64,000 nucleotides of DNA from Labrenzia sp. THAF82 (GCF_009363435.1 NZ_CP045354.1:1392501-1456500); one strand, 5' to 3'. Positions 1 to 10,580 are shown, numbered from the stretch's first letter. The notes: generated by a model from the sequence alone, not told the origin. Made by a program: numbers and translations.

Positions 1-440
1 GTTCCAAAGTGGCTTTTGATCCGAACCTTCGGCCGCGGCTATGGGAAAACCTTGAAACCATGCGGTCGGTCGTGACCGAGGCCGCGGGTCATTGTGATTT
101 TGTGATGCCGTCTTTCGAGGACGAGCTGGAACACTTTGGTGATGCAACCCCTAAAGACAGCGCTGAAAGATATCTTGCAGCCGGAGCTGATATGGTGGTG
201 GTCAAAAACGGCCCTGAAGACGTTGTCTGTGCGCGCCGCGGTGAGCATCAAAGTTATACGCCGCAACCCGTCGGCAGCATTGTGGATACGACGGCTGCCG
301 GAGACAGCTTCAACGCAGCCTTTCTTGCTGACTACCTGATTTCGCAAGATGTTGCTTCAAGCGTCGAGGCCGGGGCAAAACTGGCCGCGACGGTGATTCA
401 GCATAGAGGTGCGCTGGTGAAAATTCTTGAGCCGGCTTAG
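1..440 (+). CDS. kdgK: 2-keto-3-deoxygluconate kinase, C-terminal part (5' end outside window)
   Basis: This is the last ~145 residues of a PfkB-family sugar kinase; the frame is already open at base 3, so the start lies outside the window. The visible part begins with SKVAFDPNLRPRLW, which is typical of KDG kinases. It then has the PfkB signature DTTAAGDSFNAAF near residue 98 of the fragment; the Asp of AAGD is the family's catalytic base. KDG kinase phosphorylates 2-keto-3-deoxygluconate at O6 in the cytosol for cleavage by KDPG aldolase. Only the C-terminal lobe can be seen, so another PfkB sugar kinase such as fructokinase is possible but less likely. Confidence 0.75.
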   Translation, partial: SKVAFDPNLRPRLWENLETMRSVVTEAAGHCDFVMPSFEDELEHFGDATPKDSAERYLAAGADMVVVKNGPEDVVCARRGEHQSYTPQPVGSIVDTTAAGDSFNAAFLADYLISQDVASSVEAGAKLAATVIQHRGALVKILEPA

Positions 441-646
441 GAGCGGCGCTTGGCCACTCTTTACCCTAACTGTCAGATTTTAAAAGCGTCTCACCTAGTT
501 TGCGACTTTTGTATATTGTAAATTCTTGCAATATCTAATTATTACCTAAAGGCGAAAACGTTAAGTCTATATTTTATTATTAACCTTACCTTTGCCGGGA
601 ATTTCGGGCTGATGAAACCAAAAATACCACTAAGGAAGGGACGAAA
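441..646 (+). promoter_or_regulatory. AT-rich leader before the chemoreceptor gene
   Basis: This 206-base gap is markedly A+T-rich from about 520 to 590, unlike the flanking genes, as expected of a promoter region. I see no strong U-tailed hairpin after the kinase and no sigma70 pair I would commit to. An AGGAAGGG Shine-Dalgarno stretch lies just before the ATG at 647. Confidence 0.35.
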
Positions 647-2827
647 ATGGCTTTCCGTCTCGCAAGAAAAATACCCGCGATGGTCGTTGGGGCTGCCGCA
701 ATTGTTGGCGTCGGCATCGGCTTGGCCAGCTATTTCACATCTGTGGCCAGTATCGATGAATTGACCAAGCAAAGGCTTTTGGCGGCAGCTGAAACCGGTT
801 CAGCGGAAATCCGCGCCTACCTGGAAACGATTGAGCATCAACTTGTTTTGATAGCCGAGAACCCGGGAACGGTCACCGCAGTCCACGAGTTTTCGGCTGC
901 GTGGCAGGAAATGTCCGAGGAAGGGGTAAATCTGGAGACCGCGCTTCAGGATGCCTATATCTCGAACAATCCGCACCCGACTGGAGAGAAAGATAAGCTT
1001 TACGCCGCAGATACCGGCACAGCTTATGATGACGTCCACGGCAAATACCATCCTTGGTTCCACAAGCTTCAGCAGGATGAAGGCTATTATGACGTCTTCC
1101 TGTTCGATACCGACGGCAACCTTGTCTATTCCGTATTCAAGGAATTGGACTACGCGACCAATTTCAAGGCAGATGGTGGCAAGTGGGCCGGATCTGACCT
1201 CGGCGAAGTGTTCCGGAAGGCTATGACGATTACTGCGCACAGCGATGTGGCGTTTGAAGATTTCGCACCCTATGGCCCAAGTTATGATGCACCCGCGAGT
1301 TTCATGGCACACCCTGTTGTTGACAGCGACAACAACACTGTAGGCGTATTGGCGTTTCAGATGCCCGTTGACAAGATCAATGAGCTGATGCGTCACAATC
1401 TTGGTCTGGGCACCACGGGTGAACTTGTGTTGATCGGCGAAGACGGGTTGATGCGGAACGACACCACTTACACCCCAGATGTCAACGATATCTTGACCAC
1501 CAAGATCGAAGGCGCGGTGATTGACGAGGCAAGGGCCAATGGTGAAGCCTTCGGTTACGCCGAACTGCACCGCGGTGAATTGATGGATGTCGAGGCCATC
1601 ACGTTCGACTATCAGAACAACGAATTTCTTCTCCTGGCCTTGCAGTCCTACGAAGAAGCATCTTTGCCGATCGTCGCTTTGCGCAATCGTATGCTTATGG
1701 CTGGTCTGGCTCTGCTTGCTATTGCTGCCGTCGCGGGTCTGTTTGCCGCTCGTACGATTACGTCTCCAATCAACCGGTTGGTGAACGCGATGAGTGCCCT
1801 CGCAGCTGGTGACCTGAGTGTCGAGATCGAAAGTGCGGATCGCACAGATGAGATCGGAGATATGAGCCGCGCAGTTACTGTCTTTAAGGACAATGCCATC
1901 CAGAGGCAGGAACTTGAAGCCAATGCTCGCGGAGAACGAGATCGCGAACAAGAACGTCAGGAGTATCTTGAAACGCTCATCTCTGAGTTCCAGGGAACCA
2001 TGTCGGAGCGGTTGGCCACAGTATCCGATCAAATGGGATTGATGCGTGGAGCAGCAGCGACACTTGATGAACTTGCCACAAATGCCAGGTCGGAATCCGA
2101 TGTTGCCGGCAATGCCTCAAAAAGTGCTTCTGAAAGTGTTGCCACCGTTGCGGCCGCGACCGAGGAAATGACGGCGACGGTTCAGGAAATCGCCAATCAG
2201 ACCGAAACCACGTCTCGGATCGTACAGGAAACTGTGGAAGCTGCTGAAGCGACCAACAAGGATGTGCAGACCCTGTCCGATGCCGCTGAACACATCGGCA
2301 GTGTTGTCAATCTGATCCGGGATATTGCCGAACAGACCAATCTGCTTGCTCTTAACGCAACCATCGAGGCGGCGCGCGCCGGTGAAGCTGGACGCGGGTT
2401 TGCTGTTGTTGCTTCGGAGGTCAAGGACCTGGCGGAGCAGACTTCTAAGGCGACGGACGAAATCTCCGGTCGCATTACCGGTATTCAGGGCTCGGTCAAA
2501 GATGCAGCAGGTGCCATCGGACATATTGCTGAGAAGGTTGATGAGATCAGAAGTCTGACCAGCTCTGTGGCCGGTGCCATCGAAGAACAGCGTGCAGCCA
2601 ATCTGGAAATTGCCCGTTCGGCCAAGTCAGCCAGCGACAGTACGGGTGATGCCGTTACCAGCATGTCATCCGTATCGAATGTTGTGCTCCAGACTTCCGA
2701 GGAAGCGGTTTCCGTGAACTCGGCGTCTGATCTCGTCTCTGAGGCCAGCTCAAATCTGGCAGAAGAGGTCGAACGTTTCCTTGCCAGGGTTTCCGGTGAC
2801 AGGGTCGAGGATCGAAGTGCGGCGTGA
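647..2827 (+). CDS. Methyl-accepting chemotaxis protein with periplasmic sensor domain
   Basis: A 726-residue transmembrane chemoreceptor. A first membrane segment lies at about residues 9-30, followed by a ~315-residue periplasmic sensor region of likely double-Cache type. A second segment at ~349-371 leads into a HAMP domain (~370-420, with [13 protein letters not shown] and a DEIGDM stretch). The C-terminal signalling domain contains the highly conserved hairpin tip [20 protein letters not shown] near residues 559-580, which binds CheA/CheW. The ATG is preceded by AGGAAGGG at good spacing. No che genes lie nearby, so it is an orphan receptor feeding a distant array. The ligand cannot be told from the sequence; the neighbouring inositol genes make a sugar or polyol only a guess. 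Confidence 0.93.
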   Translation: MAFRLARKIPAMVVGAAAIVGVGIGLASYFTSVASIDELTKQRLLAAAETGSAEIRAYLETIEHQLVLIAENPGTVTAVHEFSAAWQEMSEEGVNLETALQDAYISNNPHPTGEKDKLYAADTGTAYDDVHGKYHPWFHKLQQDEGYYDVFLFDTDGNLVYSVFKELDYATNFKADGGKWAGSDLGEVFRKAMTITAHSDVAFEDFAPYGPSYDAPASFMAHPVVDSDNNTVGVLAFQMPVDKINELMRHNLGLGTTGELVLIGEDGLMRNDTTYTPDVNDILTTKIEGAVIDEARANGEAFGYAELHRGELMDVEAITFDYQNNEFLLLALQSYEEASLPIVALRNRMLMAGLALLAIAAVAGLFAARTITSPINRLVNAMSALAAGDLSVEIESADRTDEIGDMSRAVTVFKDNAIQRQELEANARGERDREQERQEYLETLISEFQGTMSERLATVSDQMGLMRGAAATLDELATNARSESDVAGNASKSASESVATVAAATEEMTATVQEIANQTETTSRIVQETVEAAEATNKDVQTLSDAAEHIGSVVNLIRDIAEQTNLLALNATIEAARAGEAGRGFAVVASEVKDLAEQTSKATDEISGRITGIQGSVKDAAGAIGHIAEKVDEIRSLTSSVAGAIEEQRAANLEIARSAKSASDSTGDAVTSMSSVSNVVLQTSEEAVSVNSASDLVSEASSNLAEEVERFLARVSGDRVEDRSAA

Positions 2828-2856
2828 CGGCTGCACGACGATCGGAGTGAAAAATC

Positions 2857-2882
2857 AAGGGTGCCTCCGGGCACCCTTTTTG
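2857..2882 (+). terminator. Rho-independent terminator, probably bidirectional
   Basis: Perfect 9-base stem AAGGGTGCC / GGCACCCTT closed by a TCCG tetraloop and followed by further T residues. It lies between the stop codon of the chemoreceptor gene and the convergent stop codon of iolB, so it can serve either side. Confidence 0.8.
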
Positions 2883-2934
2883 GTTTTCCTGGAACGCGCC
2901 GGAAGTGTTGCCAGGACGTCTCGCTAAGGAGGTC

Positions 2935-3756
2935 TTAGCCAGCATCCCGCTCGGCGATCCAGTCATGGTCTGGATGGTTTTGAAAGCGCCATTTGCGCAT
3001 CGGGCCCGCCATGACATTCAAATAGTACATTTCATAGCCATAAGGTGCGCCGCAAGGGTGGTGACCTTTCGGAACCAACACGACATCATGACTGTTCATG
3101 GAAATGGTCTCGTCCAGCGTTCCGTCTTCAGTGAAAACTCTTTGGTGCCCATAGCCCTGATCCGGGTTGAGACGGTGATAATACGTCTCTTCAAGATAGG
3201 TCATGTCCGGAAAATTGTCCTCGTCGTGCCGGTGAGGTGGATAGGACGACCAGTTGCCTTGAGGGGTGAAGACTTCCGTCACCAGGAGACTGTCGGCAAC
3301 ATCCGTTTCTTCCATGGCAATCGGGAAAATGTAGCGCGTGTTGGCGCCTTTACCACGTGTGACCTTTTCCGGTATCGGCAGAACCCGAGCCTTGTGGCCG
3401 CCTTTCCCCGGTGCGGTACACACGCCAACGGTGCAGTCGGTCGTGGCCGTTGCCGACCAGGTGGTTTCGTTTGGCACGTAGACGCTGTGTGGTGGCAGTT
3501 GCTCGAAAACGTTCATGCGCTCACCCTGCTCACCGAAGTCTTCTCCACCTGCAGAGACGCTGGCCTTGCCTTCGACCATGACCAGGATCACCTCTCGGTC
3601 CCCAGTCGCTTCGCTGGCCGTCTCACCCGCTTTCAGGCGATAGAGGGAGAACCCGACATATCCCCAGTCCGGCGACTTCGGTCCTTTTGCGCTTTCAACG
3701 GTGATGTCATGAACCTTGCCGCTTGCACCGGACGGTTTTCGAAGGAGGTCGCTCAT
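2935..3756 (-). CDS. iolB: 5-deoxy-glucuronate isomerase
   Basis: A 273-residue IolB-family cupin, full length for the family. It isomerises 5-deoxy-D-glucuronate to 2-deoxy-5-keto-D-gluconate in myo-inositol breakdown. The second cupin half shows the metal-site stretch SSYPPHRHDEDNFPDMTYLE (His/His/Glu), followed by the family-typical GYGHQRVFT and LVPKGHHPCGAPYGYEMYYL. It is the last gene of the minus-strand iol operon; its ATG overlaps the iolE stop codon by 4 bases (ATGA), so the two are translationally coupled. The gene ends shortly before the shared terminator. Confidence 0.95.
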   Translation of the reverse strand: MSDLLRKPSGASGKVHDITVESAKGPKSPDWGYVGFSLYRLKAGETASEATGDREVILVMVEGKASVSAGGEDFGEQGERMNVFEQLPPHSVYVPNETTWSATATTDCTVGVCTAPGKGGHKARVLPIPEKVTRGKGANTRYIFPIAMEETDVADSLLVTEVFTPQGNWSSYPPHRHDEDNFPDMTYLEETYYHRLNPDQGYGHQRVFTEDGTLDETISMNSHDVVLVPKGHHPCGAPYGYEMYYLNVMAGPMRKWRFQNHPDHDWIAERDAG

Positions 3757-4649
3757 GTTAGTTCCAACTCATTCGCAATGGCCTTGAGCGTATTAAGTCC
3801 CAGGCTCTGGTATTTGAACGGATTGTGGACCTCAGGGTCCTGCTCAGCCTCAATTACAATCCAGCCCTGATAACCGGCTTCTTTCAGGATCGTCAAAAGG
3901 GGATGAAAATCAATGCCACCTTCATGGTCACCCGGCACGGTGAACACACCTGCCCGGACACCATCCATGAAGGAGCTGCCGTTCGCTCTGATGTCCTGCA
4001 TCACGGCAGGCCGGACGTTCTTGGCGTGGAAGTGGCCGACCCTGTCGATGTAAGTCTTCAGGACCGGTGCCGGGTCCTCGCCTTTGCTGCCGAAATAGCA
4101 GTGACCGGCATCAAAAAGCAGTTTCGTCGCCGGGCCGGTTGCGGCCATGAACGCATCGATTTGCGAAGGGGTTTCGACAACGGTTCCCATGTGGTGGTGA
4201 TAGACAAGATCAATGCCTTGCTGCGCGCAAAAGGCTGCAAGTTCCTCCACCTTAGCGCCAAAAGACTTCATCTCATCTGCGCTCAGTACCGGGCTGGTGG
4301 AAATATCTACATCAGACCCTTGAATGGTGTTTGAGGTTTCGCAGGCTATGCAAACCTTGCAGCCATTGTGCTTCAGTTTGTCCAGATGCGGCTGGATCGC
4401 CTTCTTCTCGTCCTCAACCGACTGGGCTAGGAGATTTAGTGAGTACCAGCCGGATATGAACTTCAGGCCATGACTGGCGAGCAACTGTCTGAGCTCCTCC
4501 GGGTCGTCCGGCCAACGGTGTCCGTTTTCGATGCCGTCAAAGCCGATTGTTGAAGCTTCCTGCAGGATCTGCTCCGTAGGTATGTGCGCACCGAGCGTCT
4601 GGTCGTCATCGTTTGCCCAAGCAATCGGGTTTGCGCCGTAAAGGATCAT
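3753..4649 (-). CDS. iolE: myo-inosose-2 dehydratase
   Basis: A 298-residue TIM-barrel protein of the AP-endonuclease-2/xylose-isomerase-like fold. It dehydrates scyllo-inosose (2-keto-myo-inositol) to the diketone used by IolD. I set the start at the ATG at 4649 (MILYGANPIAW), the usual N-terminus of IolE, preceded by an AGGGA Shine-Dalgarno. The frame stays open upstream into iolD, but nothing there resembles IolE. Metal-ligand stretches include VYHHHMGT, LFDAGHCYF, HFHAKNV and IEAEQDPE. It lies 22 bases after iolD and overlaps iolB. Confidence 0.94.
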   Translation of the reverse strand: MILYGANPIAWANDDDQTLGAHIPTEQILQEASTIGFDGIENGHRWPDDPEELRQLLASHGLKFISGWYSLNLLAQSVEDEKKAIQPHLDKLKHNGCKVCIACETSNTIQGSDVDISTSPVLSADEMKSFGAKVEELAAFCAQQGIDLVYHHHMGTVVETPSQIDAFMAATGPATKLLFDAGHCYFGSKGEDPAPVLKTYIDRVGHFHAKNVRPAVMQDIRANGSSFMDGVRAGVFTVPGDHEGGIDFHPLLTILKEAGYQGWIVIEAEQDPEVHNPFKYQSLGLNTLKAIANELELT

Positions 4650-4671
4650 GTTTTCTTGTCCCTGATGAGGA

Positions 4672-6510
4672 TTAGTCGGCTCGTTGATCTTTGAGCGCAG
4701 CCAAATAGGTTTCGCGTGCTTCTTTGACCTGGGGCCGGTCGGAAACCTCTGGAACGGCAACGTCCCACCAATGACCACCTCCTGCTTCACCTGGGCCGTG
4801 CATCGGATCGGTGTCGATCACGATCACAGTTGGAACCTGCCGCTCGCGGGATGCCAGGATTTGCGTTTCCAAGTCTGCAATGTCCTTCGCCTTTACCGCA
4901 TGTGCGCCCATGGACGATGCATGAGCAACAAAATCGATCTCAGGCTGCACTTCAATATTGGCGCTTCGATAAAGATTGTTGAACTCGGCCCCACCGGTCC
5001 CCAGTTGCAGCCGGTTGATGCAGCCAAAACCACGGTTGTCGGTCAGGACAACCGTGAAAGGGACCTGACGCATAACAGCCGTCGCAAGTTCGGAGTTGGC
5101 CATCATGTAAGAACCGTCGCCGACGAAGCAGACAACGTCTCGATCAGGTTGCGCAAGCTTGACACCCATGGCACCGGCGATCTCGTAGCCCATACAGGAA
5201 TAGCCATATTCCATGTGATAGCCGCCCTGGGGTGCTTGCCACAAAAGCTTGAGCGCACCCGGCATGGTTCCGGCGGCGCACATGGCAATGGTCTTCTCGT
5301 TCGCCGTGCGTTGAACCGCGCCGATCACCTCTGCATCAAGTGGCAGGTAGTCTTCTGATACATCGGTTCGGGCGCTGCAGTGTGCATCAATCTTTGCAAG
5401 CCAATTGAGACGGGACTGCGGATCAAAAGCGCCAGACCGGTGATCCTTGAGTGTTGCGGACAGTCGCTCAAGGCAGACCTTGGCGTCACCGACAAGACCG
5501 ATCGCGCCGTGTTTGTCCGCGTCATAGCCTTGAACGTTGATCGACACCAGTTTGCGACTTGGGCCTTTGAAAAGCGCCCATGAACCAGTCGTGAAGTCCT
5601 GAAATCGTGTGCCAACGCCGATGACAAGATCGGCCTTTTCCGCCAGTTCGTTGGCGGACGCGGCGCCATCGACCCCGGCAGCACCAAAATTCATCGGATG
5701 AGACTGTGCCAGCGCAGATTTGCCTGCCTGGGTTTCGATAATCGGTATGGCATGTCGGATTGCAAAATCGGCAAGCGTTTCTTCGGCCTGCGAATAGACG
5801 ACACCGCCACCACAAACAAGCACGGGGCGTTTCGCGGTCTCGATCAGGGCCGCAACGTCGGCGACATCCCGGTTGTCCGGTTCGGGGCGCCGAATGCGCC
5901 AGACCTTGGGTTCAAAGAAACTATCAGGATAGTCGAAGGCTTCGGCCTGAGTGTCCTGACAGAAGGAGAGCGTGATCGGGCCGCAATTGGCCGGGTCGGT
6001 CATGACGCGGAACGCACGCGGCAAGGCGGTAAGCAGCTGCTCCGGGCGAGAGATCCTGTCGAAATAGCGGGATACGGGTCTAAAACAGTCATTGGCGGAA
6101 ACCGTGCCGTCGTCGAAATCCTCAACCTGCTGCAGCACGGGATCCGGCGCTCGCCCTGCAAAGATGTCGCCAGGGATCAACAGAACCGGGAGGCGATTGA
6201 CATGAGCAAGTGCTGCCGCGGTGACCATATTGGTTGCGCCCGGTCCGATCGAGGACGTGACTGCCATAGCGCGCCGACGCTGCTTTGCCTTGGCGTATGC
6301 AATGGCTGTGTGCGCCATAGTTTGCTCGTTCTGGCCACGCCAGGTCGGCATCGTGTTGCCGGCATGCTCCAACGCTTCGCCGAGGCCTGCGACATTGCCA
6401 TGACCAAAAATGGCCCAGATGCCGTCGATGAAACGTTCGCCGTCTTCGGTCATCTGTGCCGAGAGATATCGGACCATGGCCTGCGCCGCGGTGAGGCGGA
6501 TGGTGTTCAT
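4672..6510 (-). CDS. iolD: 3D-(3,5/4)-trihydroxycyclohexane-1,2-dione hydrolase
   Basis: A 612-residue thiamine-diphosphate enzyme. It opens the six-membered ring of the diketo-inositol intermediate to 5-deoxy-D-glucuronate, the ring-breaking step of the iol pathway. The N-terminal Pyr domain includes WRGQNEQTMAHTAIAYAKA (with the cofactor-activating Glu) and TSSIGPGATNMVTAAA. The C-terminal PP domain has the ThDP motif from GDGSYMMANSELATAV to LTDNRGFGCINRLQ. Length and domain order match IolD. Its stop codon overlaps nothing downstream, but its ATG shares 4 bases with the iolC stop (ATGA). Confidence 0.96.
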   Translation of the reverse strand: MNTIRLTAAQAMVRYLSAQMTEDGERFIDGIWAIFGHGNVAGLGEALEHAGNTMPTWRGQNEQTMAHTAIAYAKAKQRRRAMAVTSSIGPGATNMVTAAALAHVNRLPVLLIPGDIFAGRAPDPVLQQVEDFDDGTVSANDCFRPVSRYFDRISRPEQLLTALPRAFRVMTDPANCGPITLSFCQDTQAEAFDYPDSFFEPKVWRIRRPEPDNRDVADVAALIETAKRPVLVCGGGVVYSQAEETLADFAIRHAIPIIETQAGKSALAQSHPMNFGAAGVDGAASANELAEKADLVIGVGTRFQDFTTGSWALFKGPSRKLVSINVQGYDADKHGAIGLVGDAKVCLERLSATLKDHRSGAFDPQSRLNWLAKIDAHCSARTDVSEDYLPLDAEVIGAVQRTANEKTIAMCAAGTMPGALKLLWQAPQGGYHMEYGYSCMGYEIAGAMGVKLAQPDRDVVCFVGDGSYMMANSELATAVMRQVPFTVVLTDNRGFGCINRLQLGTGGAEFNNLYRSANIEVQPEIDFVAHASSMGAHAVKAKDIADLETQILASRERQVPTVIVIDTDPMHGPGEAGGGHWWDVAVPEVSDRPQVKEARETYLAALKDQRAD

Positions 6511-8453
6511 GCAGGTATTCCTTGATATTCAAAAGACTGCGAATGCGCGCGCGCTTTGTCCCAGATCCGGCAAAGGCGCTCGAACCTGTTGCTCATTTCA
6601 GCGATGGCGTCTTCATTGCCAAGCTCACCGGCAAGCCACTTGCGTGCCGCGTCAGCAAATATGGTTCGGCCGACGGCAAAGCCTTTGACGAGTTCAAATT
6701 GTGCCGCTTCCGAAAAGCTTGCAGCCAGTTGGTCTTCCGGCGCATCCAAACCGAGGATTACGATGCCGCGGGTATTCGGATCGTTGTCGGTAATCGCCGC
6801 GCAAGCGCGGGACCAGGCCTCTTTTGTTGTGAGGGGCTCCAGCTTCCACCAGTCGGGATAAATGCCTATCTCGTAGATGCGGCGAATGACTTTGGCGGTC
6901 GTGTCATCATCAACAGTGCCAACCTTTGATGGAATGACTTCCAAAAGAAGTTCCAGACCATTTCGCCTGCAGGCGGCAAAGAGACGTTTCAAGACGTCCT
7001 CCTGCAGGGCCTTCAAGTCTTCGGCGTCGTCAGGGTGATAGAAGCACAGCACCTTGACGACATGTTCTACCGGCCATTCGGCCAGGCCACCGAAATCGGG
7101 GCCGATTTCCGGTTCCAGGCTCAAGGGGCGTGACGCTGGCCATTCAACAGGGTGTCCGATCCACAGTCCTGTGCCGGCAGCTTTATAGAGGGCATCGCGT
7201 CCCAGCCGGCTGTCGCACAAAATGCCGTAGCCGGGTTTTCCATCGGCAACCTTGAGCGCCGCATCGAGACACAGGTTCTTGAAAAAGCCCAGATGTTCGT
7301 GCGTAACACCGGCTTCATCGGCCATCTGTTCCAGCTGTATCCTGTGATCAAATGCAAAAACGCGCATGGTGGACCAGTCGCCGCCATGAGACGTGTGCCG
7401 GTTGGTGGCCCAGTGGATCTGGTCCAGTTCCTTGTCTTTGCGCAAGGCCTTGTCCTTGACGCCGCGTTTGATGAAAAACTGGAGTTCTTCCCAGCTGGGA
7501 TAAGCTGGCGTACAGCCGTGTCTGGAGACTGCGAAAGCGCCGCACGCATTGGCATAAGTCAGGGAAGTGACCCAGTCACAGCCTGTGATCCAGCCTTTGA
7601 GGAGACCGGACATGAAACCGTCACCAGCTCCAAGGACGTTGAATACCTCGATCGGGAAGCCTGGTCCGGAAATGCCGTCATCGAGGCTTGAGGGAATGTT
7701 CTGTTCGAATGCCACAGCACCCATGGGACCACGCTTGCAGACGAGCGTTGCCTTGGAAACCGCCCTGACGTTCCTCAAAGCCTGCAACGTATCTGTGGTG
7801 CCGCCGGCAATGTGAAATTCTTCTTCCGTCCCGACAATCAGGTCGAACAGCTCCAGGGTCGATTGCAGTTTTGCTGTGACTTCATCTGAGGCGATGAAGC
7901 GGTTCTCCCCGTCGCCGTGACCGGAGAGACCCCAGAGATTTGGTCTGTAGTCTATGTCGAGGGCCGTCTTGCCACCTGATTCACGCGCCAATTTCAGCGC
8001 CTTCAGCACTGCTGCTTCCGTCTTTGGGTGGCTCAAATGCGTGCCGGTCGCGACGATAGCTTTGGCAGAGGCAATAAAGTCCGGGTTGATGTCATCTTCA
8101 CAGAGCGCCATGTCCGCGCAGTTCTCACGATAGAAAATCAATGGGAACTGTTCCTGATCCCGAATGCCCAGGAGGACAAGCGCGGTCAACCGGTCCGGGT
8201 CGGTGACGACACCTTGGGTGTTGACCCCGTGGCGTTCCAGTTCCTCCTGGACAAAGCGGCCCATATGTTCGTCGCCAACCCTGGTGATCAGGCCGGACTT
8301 GAGACCCAAACGGGCTGTGCCTGTCGCCATGTTGGTGGGCGAGCCGCCGATATACTTGTTGAAGGACGACATGTCCTCCAACCGGCCACCCACCTGGGCT
8401 CCATAAAGATCGACCGAAGACCGACCGATCGTGATGACATCAAGTTCTTTCAC
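6507..8453 (-). CDS. iolC: 5-dehydro-2-deoxygluconokinase fused to a DUF2090 (aldolase-like) domain
   Basis: A 648-residue two-domain protein. Residues ~1-330 are a PfkB kinase (IGRSSVDLYGAQVGGRLEDM at the start, NVLGAGDGFMSGLLKGW with the catalytic Asp at about residue 275). It phosphorylates 2-deoxy-5-keto-gluconate. Residues ~345-648 are a DUF2090 domain (FAFDHRIQLEQMADEAG onward), which in many proteobacteria is fused to IolC and proposed to replace the aldolase IolJ. No separate iolJ or iolA gene is visible here, which fits the fusion carrying the aldolase step. The gene starts 32 bases after the ABC ATPase gene, so the import genes and the catabolic genes form one transcription unit. 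Confidence 0.93.
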   Translation of the reverse strand: MKELDVITIGRSSVDLYGAQVGGRLEDMSSFNKYIGGSPTNMATGTARLGLKSGLITRVGDEHMGRFVQEELERHGVNTQGVVTDPDRLTALVLLGIRDQEQFPLIFYRENCADMALCEDDINPDFIASAKAIVATGTHLSHPKTEAAVLKALKLARESGGKTALDIDYRPNLWGLSGHGDGENRFIASDEVTAKLQSTLELFDLIVGTEEEFHIAGGTTDTLQALRNVRAVSKATLVCKRGPMGAVAFEQNIPSSLDDGISGPGFPIEVFNVLGAGDGFMSGLLKGWITGCDWVTSLTYANACGAFAVSRHGCTPAYPSWEELQFFIKRGVKDKALRKDKELDQIHWATNRHTSHGGDWSTMRVFAFDHRIQLEQMADEAGVTHEHLGFFKNLCLDAALKVADGKPGYGILCDSRLGRDALYKAAGTGLWIGHPVEWPASRPLSLEPEIGPDFGGLAEWPVEHVVKVLCFYHPDDAEDLKALQEDVLKRLFAACRRNGLELLLEVIPSKVGTVDDDTTAKVIRRIYEIGIYPDWWKLEPLTTKEAWSRACAAITDNDPNTRGIVILGLDAPEDQLAASFSEAAQFELVKGFAVGRTIFADAARKWLAGELGNEDAIAEMSNRFERLCRIWDKARAHSQSFEYQGIPA

Positions 8454-8485
8454 GTGTGCATTCCGTCCGTTGTGAGACCAGTTTT

Positions 8486-9277
8486 TTACACGGTTCCTCC
8501 GAGGGATCCTTCGAGTTGAGCGAGTTCCTGTCCGCCAGCCATTAATTCCTGGAGTTCTTCTGCCTTGATGTCGCCGCGCTCGGCTGTTCCGAGGGTTTTC
8601 CCGCGGTTGAGCACGGTAAACCGGTCTCCGACGGCCATGGCATGGCGGACATTGTGGGTGATGAAGACAACGCCGATGCCCTTTTTGCGGACCTTGTCGA
8701 TTGTGGCGAGCACGTTGGAGGTCTGTCGCACACCGAGGGCGGATGTCGGCTCATCGAGAATGAGCACCTTTGCCCCGAAATAAACCGCCCTGGAAATGGC
8801 GACCGTCTGGCGTTCCCCGCCCGACAGGGTGCCAACGGCCTGGTCGGGCGAGCGCAGGTGAATGCCCATCTTGGCCATCTCGGCCATGGTGACCTCGTTG
8901 GCCTCGGCAAAGTCGAAGAACTTGAACGGGCCGACGCTCTTTCTGGGCTCGCGGCCCATCCAGAAGTTCCGGGTCACCGACATCAGCGGGATCATCGCCA
9001 GATCCTGGTACACCGTGGCAATGCCGGCCTCCATGGCATCGCGGGGCGTTGAGAAGGCCATCTCCTTGCCGTCGATCAGGATCTTGCCGCGGGTGGGCTT
9101 GTGCACACCGGACATGGTCTTGATGAAGGTGGACTTGCCGGCGCCGTTGTCGCCGAGCAGGCAATGACACTCGCCGGCCTTGACGGAGACGGAGACGCCG
9201 TTGAGGGCAATCACCGGCCCGAAATGCTTCTCGATGTCGACCAGTTCGATCAGGGGAGCTGTGTTTGCATCGGGCAT
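8486..9277 (-). CDS. Sugar (probably inositol) ABC transporter, ATP-binding protein
   Basis: A 263-residue single-domain ABC ATPase with Walker [10 protein letters not shown], signature LSGGERQ and Walker [16 protein letters not shown]2-family ribose-type ATPases usually carry two fused nucleotide-binding domains of ~500 residues; this one has a single domain, as seen in the short-ATPase branch of CUT2 importers. It lies 1 base after the permease gene and directly upstream of iolC, which points to inositol import (functionally like IatA of Caulobacter and rhizobia). The substrate is inferred from context. Confidence 0.88.
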   Translation of the reverse strand: MPDANTAPLIELVDIEKHFGPVIALNGVSVSVKAGECHCLLGDNGAGKSTFIKTMSGVHKPTRGKILIDGKEMAFSTPRDAMEAGIATVYQDLAMIPLMSVTRNFWMGREPRKSVGPFKFFDFAEANEVTMAEMAKMGIHLRSPDQAVGTLSGGERQTVAISRAVYFGAKVLILDEPTSALGVRQTSNVLATIDKVRKKGIGVVFITHNVRHAMAVGDRFTVLNRGKTLGTAERGDIKAEELQELMAGGQELAQLEGSLGGTV

Positions 9278-9278
9278 C

Positions 9279-10412
9279 TCAACGTTCTCCTGTGATCATG
9301 CGGCGGATATAGGTGTTGAGGATCACCGCAAGCAGCAGGATCACCCCGAGGAACACTCTGAAGAGCGAACTTTCCACGCCGGCAAAGAACAGGCCCTGCT
9401 GGACGACGCCGAAGATCAGCGCGCCAAGGGCGGCCCCGATGACCGAGCCGTAGCCGCCGGTCAGAAGTGCGCCGCCGATCACCACGGAGATGATCGCCTC
9501 GAACTCCTTCAACAGACCGCGGTCGGCAGCCGCCGAGCCGAACTCCATCACCTGACAGGTGGCAAAGACGGTGGCGCAGAAGGCGGTGAACATGAACATG
9601 GAGATCTTCACCCGGCTGACCGGCACACCGACATAGCGGGCGGCCTGGGCATCCCCGCCGGAGGCAAAGATCCAGTTGCCGAAGCGGGTGCGGGTCAGAA
9701 GAATGTGGCCGAAGATGATGAGGGCAATGGCCCAGATCATCAGCATGGGAATGCCCTCGACCACGGGCAGGCCGGCCTTGGGGCCGGCCACGAAGGTGCC
9801 GACAAGGCCCAGATCCGCCAGCCAGACGAACACTCCGGAAAAGACCTTGCCGCCGAACAGCCAGGCGATCGGGTCGCCCTCGGCAACATCCTTGACGCCG
9901 CCGATGATGGTCTTGCGGGTGGTGGCAATGGCAATGAAGATCGTCAGCCCGCGCAGGATATAGAGGAAGGCGAGCGTGACGATGAAGGAGGGCAGGCCGG
10001 TCTTGATGACCAGATAGCCGTTGAGGGCGCCAATGCAAAGGGACAGGGCGAAGGCGACCAGAATGGCGAACCAGACGGGAAAGCCCCATTGCACGCTCAT
10101 GAGAGCGATGATGATGCCGGAAAAACCGATCATGGAGCCGACGGACAGGTCGAACTCGCCGGCGATCATCAACAGGCAGGCGCCGACAGCGATGATGGCG
10201 AACTGGGCAGAAACGGTGCCCCAGTTGATGATGCCTTCGGCGGCGAACATGCCGCTGTCGCTGGCTATGCCGAGGAAGAACATGAATACGAGAATGGTGC
10301 CGCAAATGGCGCCGAGCTCTGGGCGGATCAACGCCTTGCGCATGCGAGACATCTCGCGGACGCGTTCGTCTTTCTCTGGTTCTGGTGGGGCTGCCGTTTG
10401 GGTCTCAGCCAT
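9279..10412 (-). CDS. Sugar (probably inositol) ABC transporter permease
   Basis: A 377-residue integral membrane permease of the BPD_transp_2/RbsC (CUT2) family with about 8-10 hydrophobic segments. The conserved core reads [19 protein letters not shown], then [19 protein letters not shown], then [20 protein letters not shown] start it at the ATG at 10412 ([10 protein letters not shown]), which has a perfect AGGAGG at good spacing; the open frame upstream lacks a ribosome site and reads through the intercistronic hairpin region. Gene order binding protein, permease, ATPase, iolCDEB makes myo-inositol the likely substrate. Confidence 0.9.
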   Translation of the reverse strand: MAETQTAAPPEPEKDERVREMSRMRKALIRPELGAICGTILVFMFFLGIASDSGMFAAEGIINWGTVSAQFAIIAVGACLLMIAGEFDLSVGSMIGFSGIIIALMSVQWGFPVWFAILVAFALSLCIGALNGYLVIKTGLPSFIVTLAFLYILRGLTIFIAIATTRKTIIGGVKDVAEGDPIAWLFGGKVFSGVFVWLADLGLVGTFVAGPKAGLPVVEGIPMLMIWAIALIIFGHILLTRTRFGNWIFASGGDAQAARYVGVPVSRVKISMFMFTAFCATVFATCQVMEFGSAAADRGLLKEFEAIISVVIGGALLTGGYGSVIGAALGALIFGVVQQGLFFAGVESSLFRVFLGVILLLAVILNTYIRRMITGER

Positions 10413-10555
10413 GATGTCCTCCTGCGTGCCGGTGTGGCCGGCCGCCTTGAGAAGCAGGAAAGGCCCGCTCCCATGCGGCCCGGCCGCAGAACAATGTTCT
10501 GGATGAAGCGCGCTCGACTTCGACAAAGGAGCGCTTGGGTTACGTTCTTGAGAAG

Positions 10556-10580
10556 GGAGAGGCGGCAGGACCGCCTCTCC
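10556..10580 (-). other. Intercistronic hairpin between binding-protein and permease genes
   Basis: Perfect 10-base stem GGAGAGGCGG / CCGCCTCTCC with loop CAGGA. Read on the minus strand it is not followed by a T-run, so it looks like an RNA-stabilising or partly attenuating element rather than a full terminator. Such hairpins often keep the binding-protein mRNA more abundant than the permease mRNA. Confidence 0.65.

Noticed and set aside
800..2032. Long minus-strand open frame across the chemoreceptor gene
   Set aside because: It is antisense to a clear MCP with all expected motifs, resembles no known protein and has no ribosome site; it is an effect of codon bias.
2905..3870. 321-codon plus-strand open frame over iolB
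   Set aside because: It is antisense to iolB and starts inside the iolB/MCP terminator region; no domain is recognisable.
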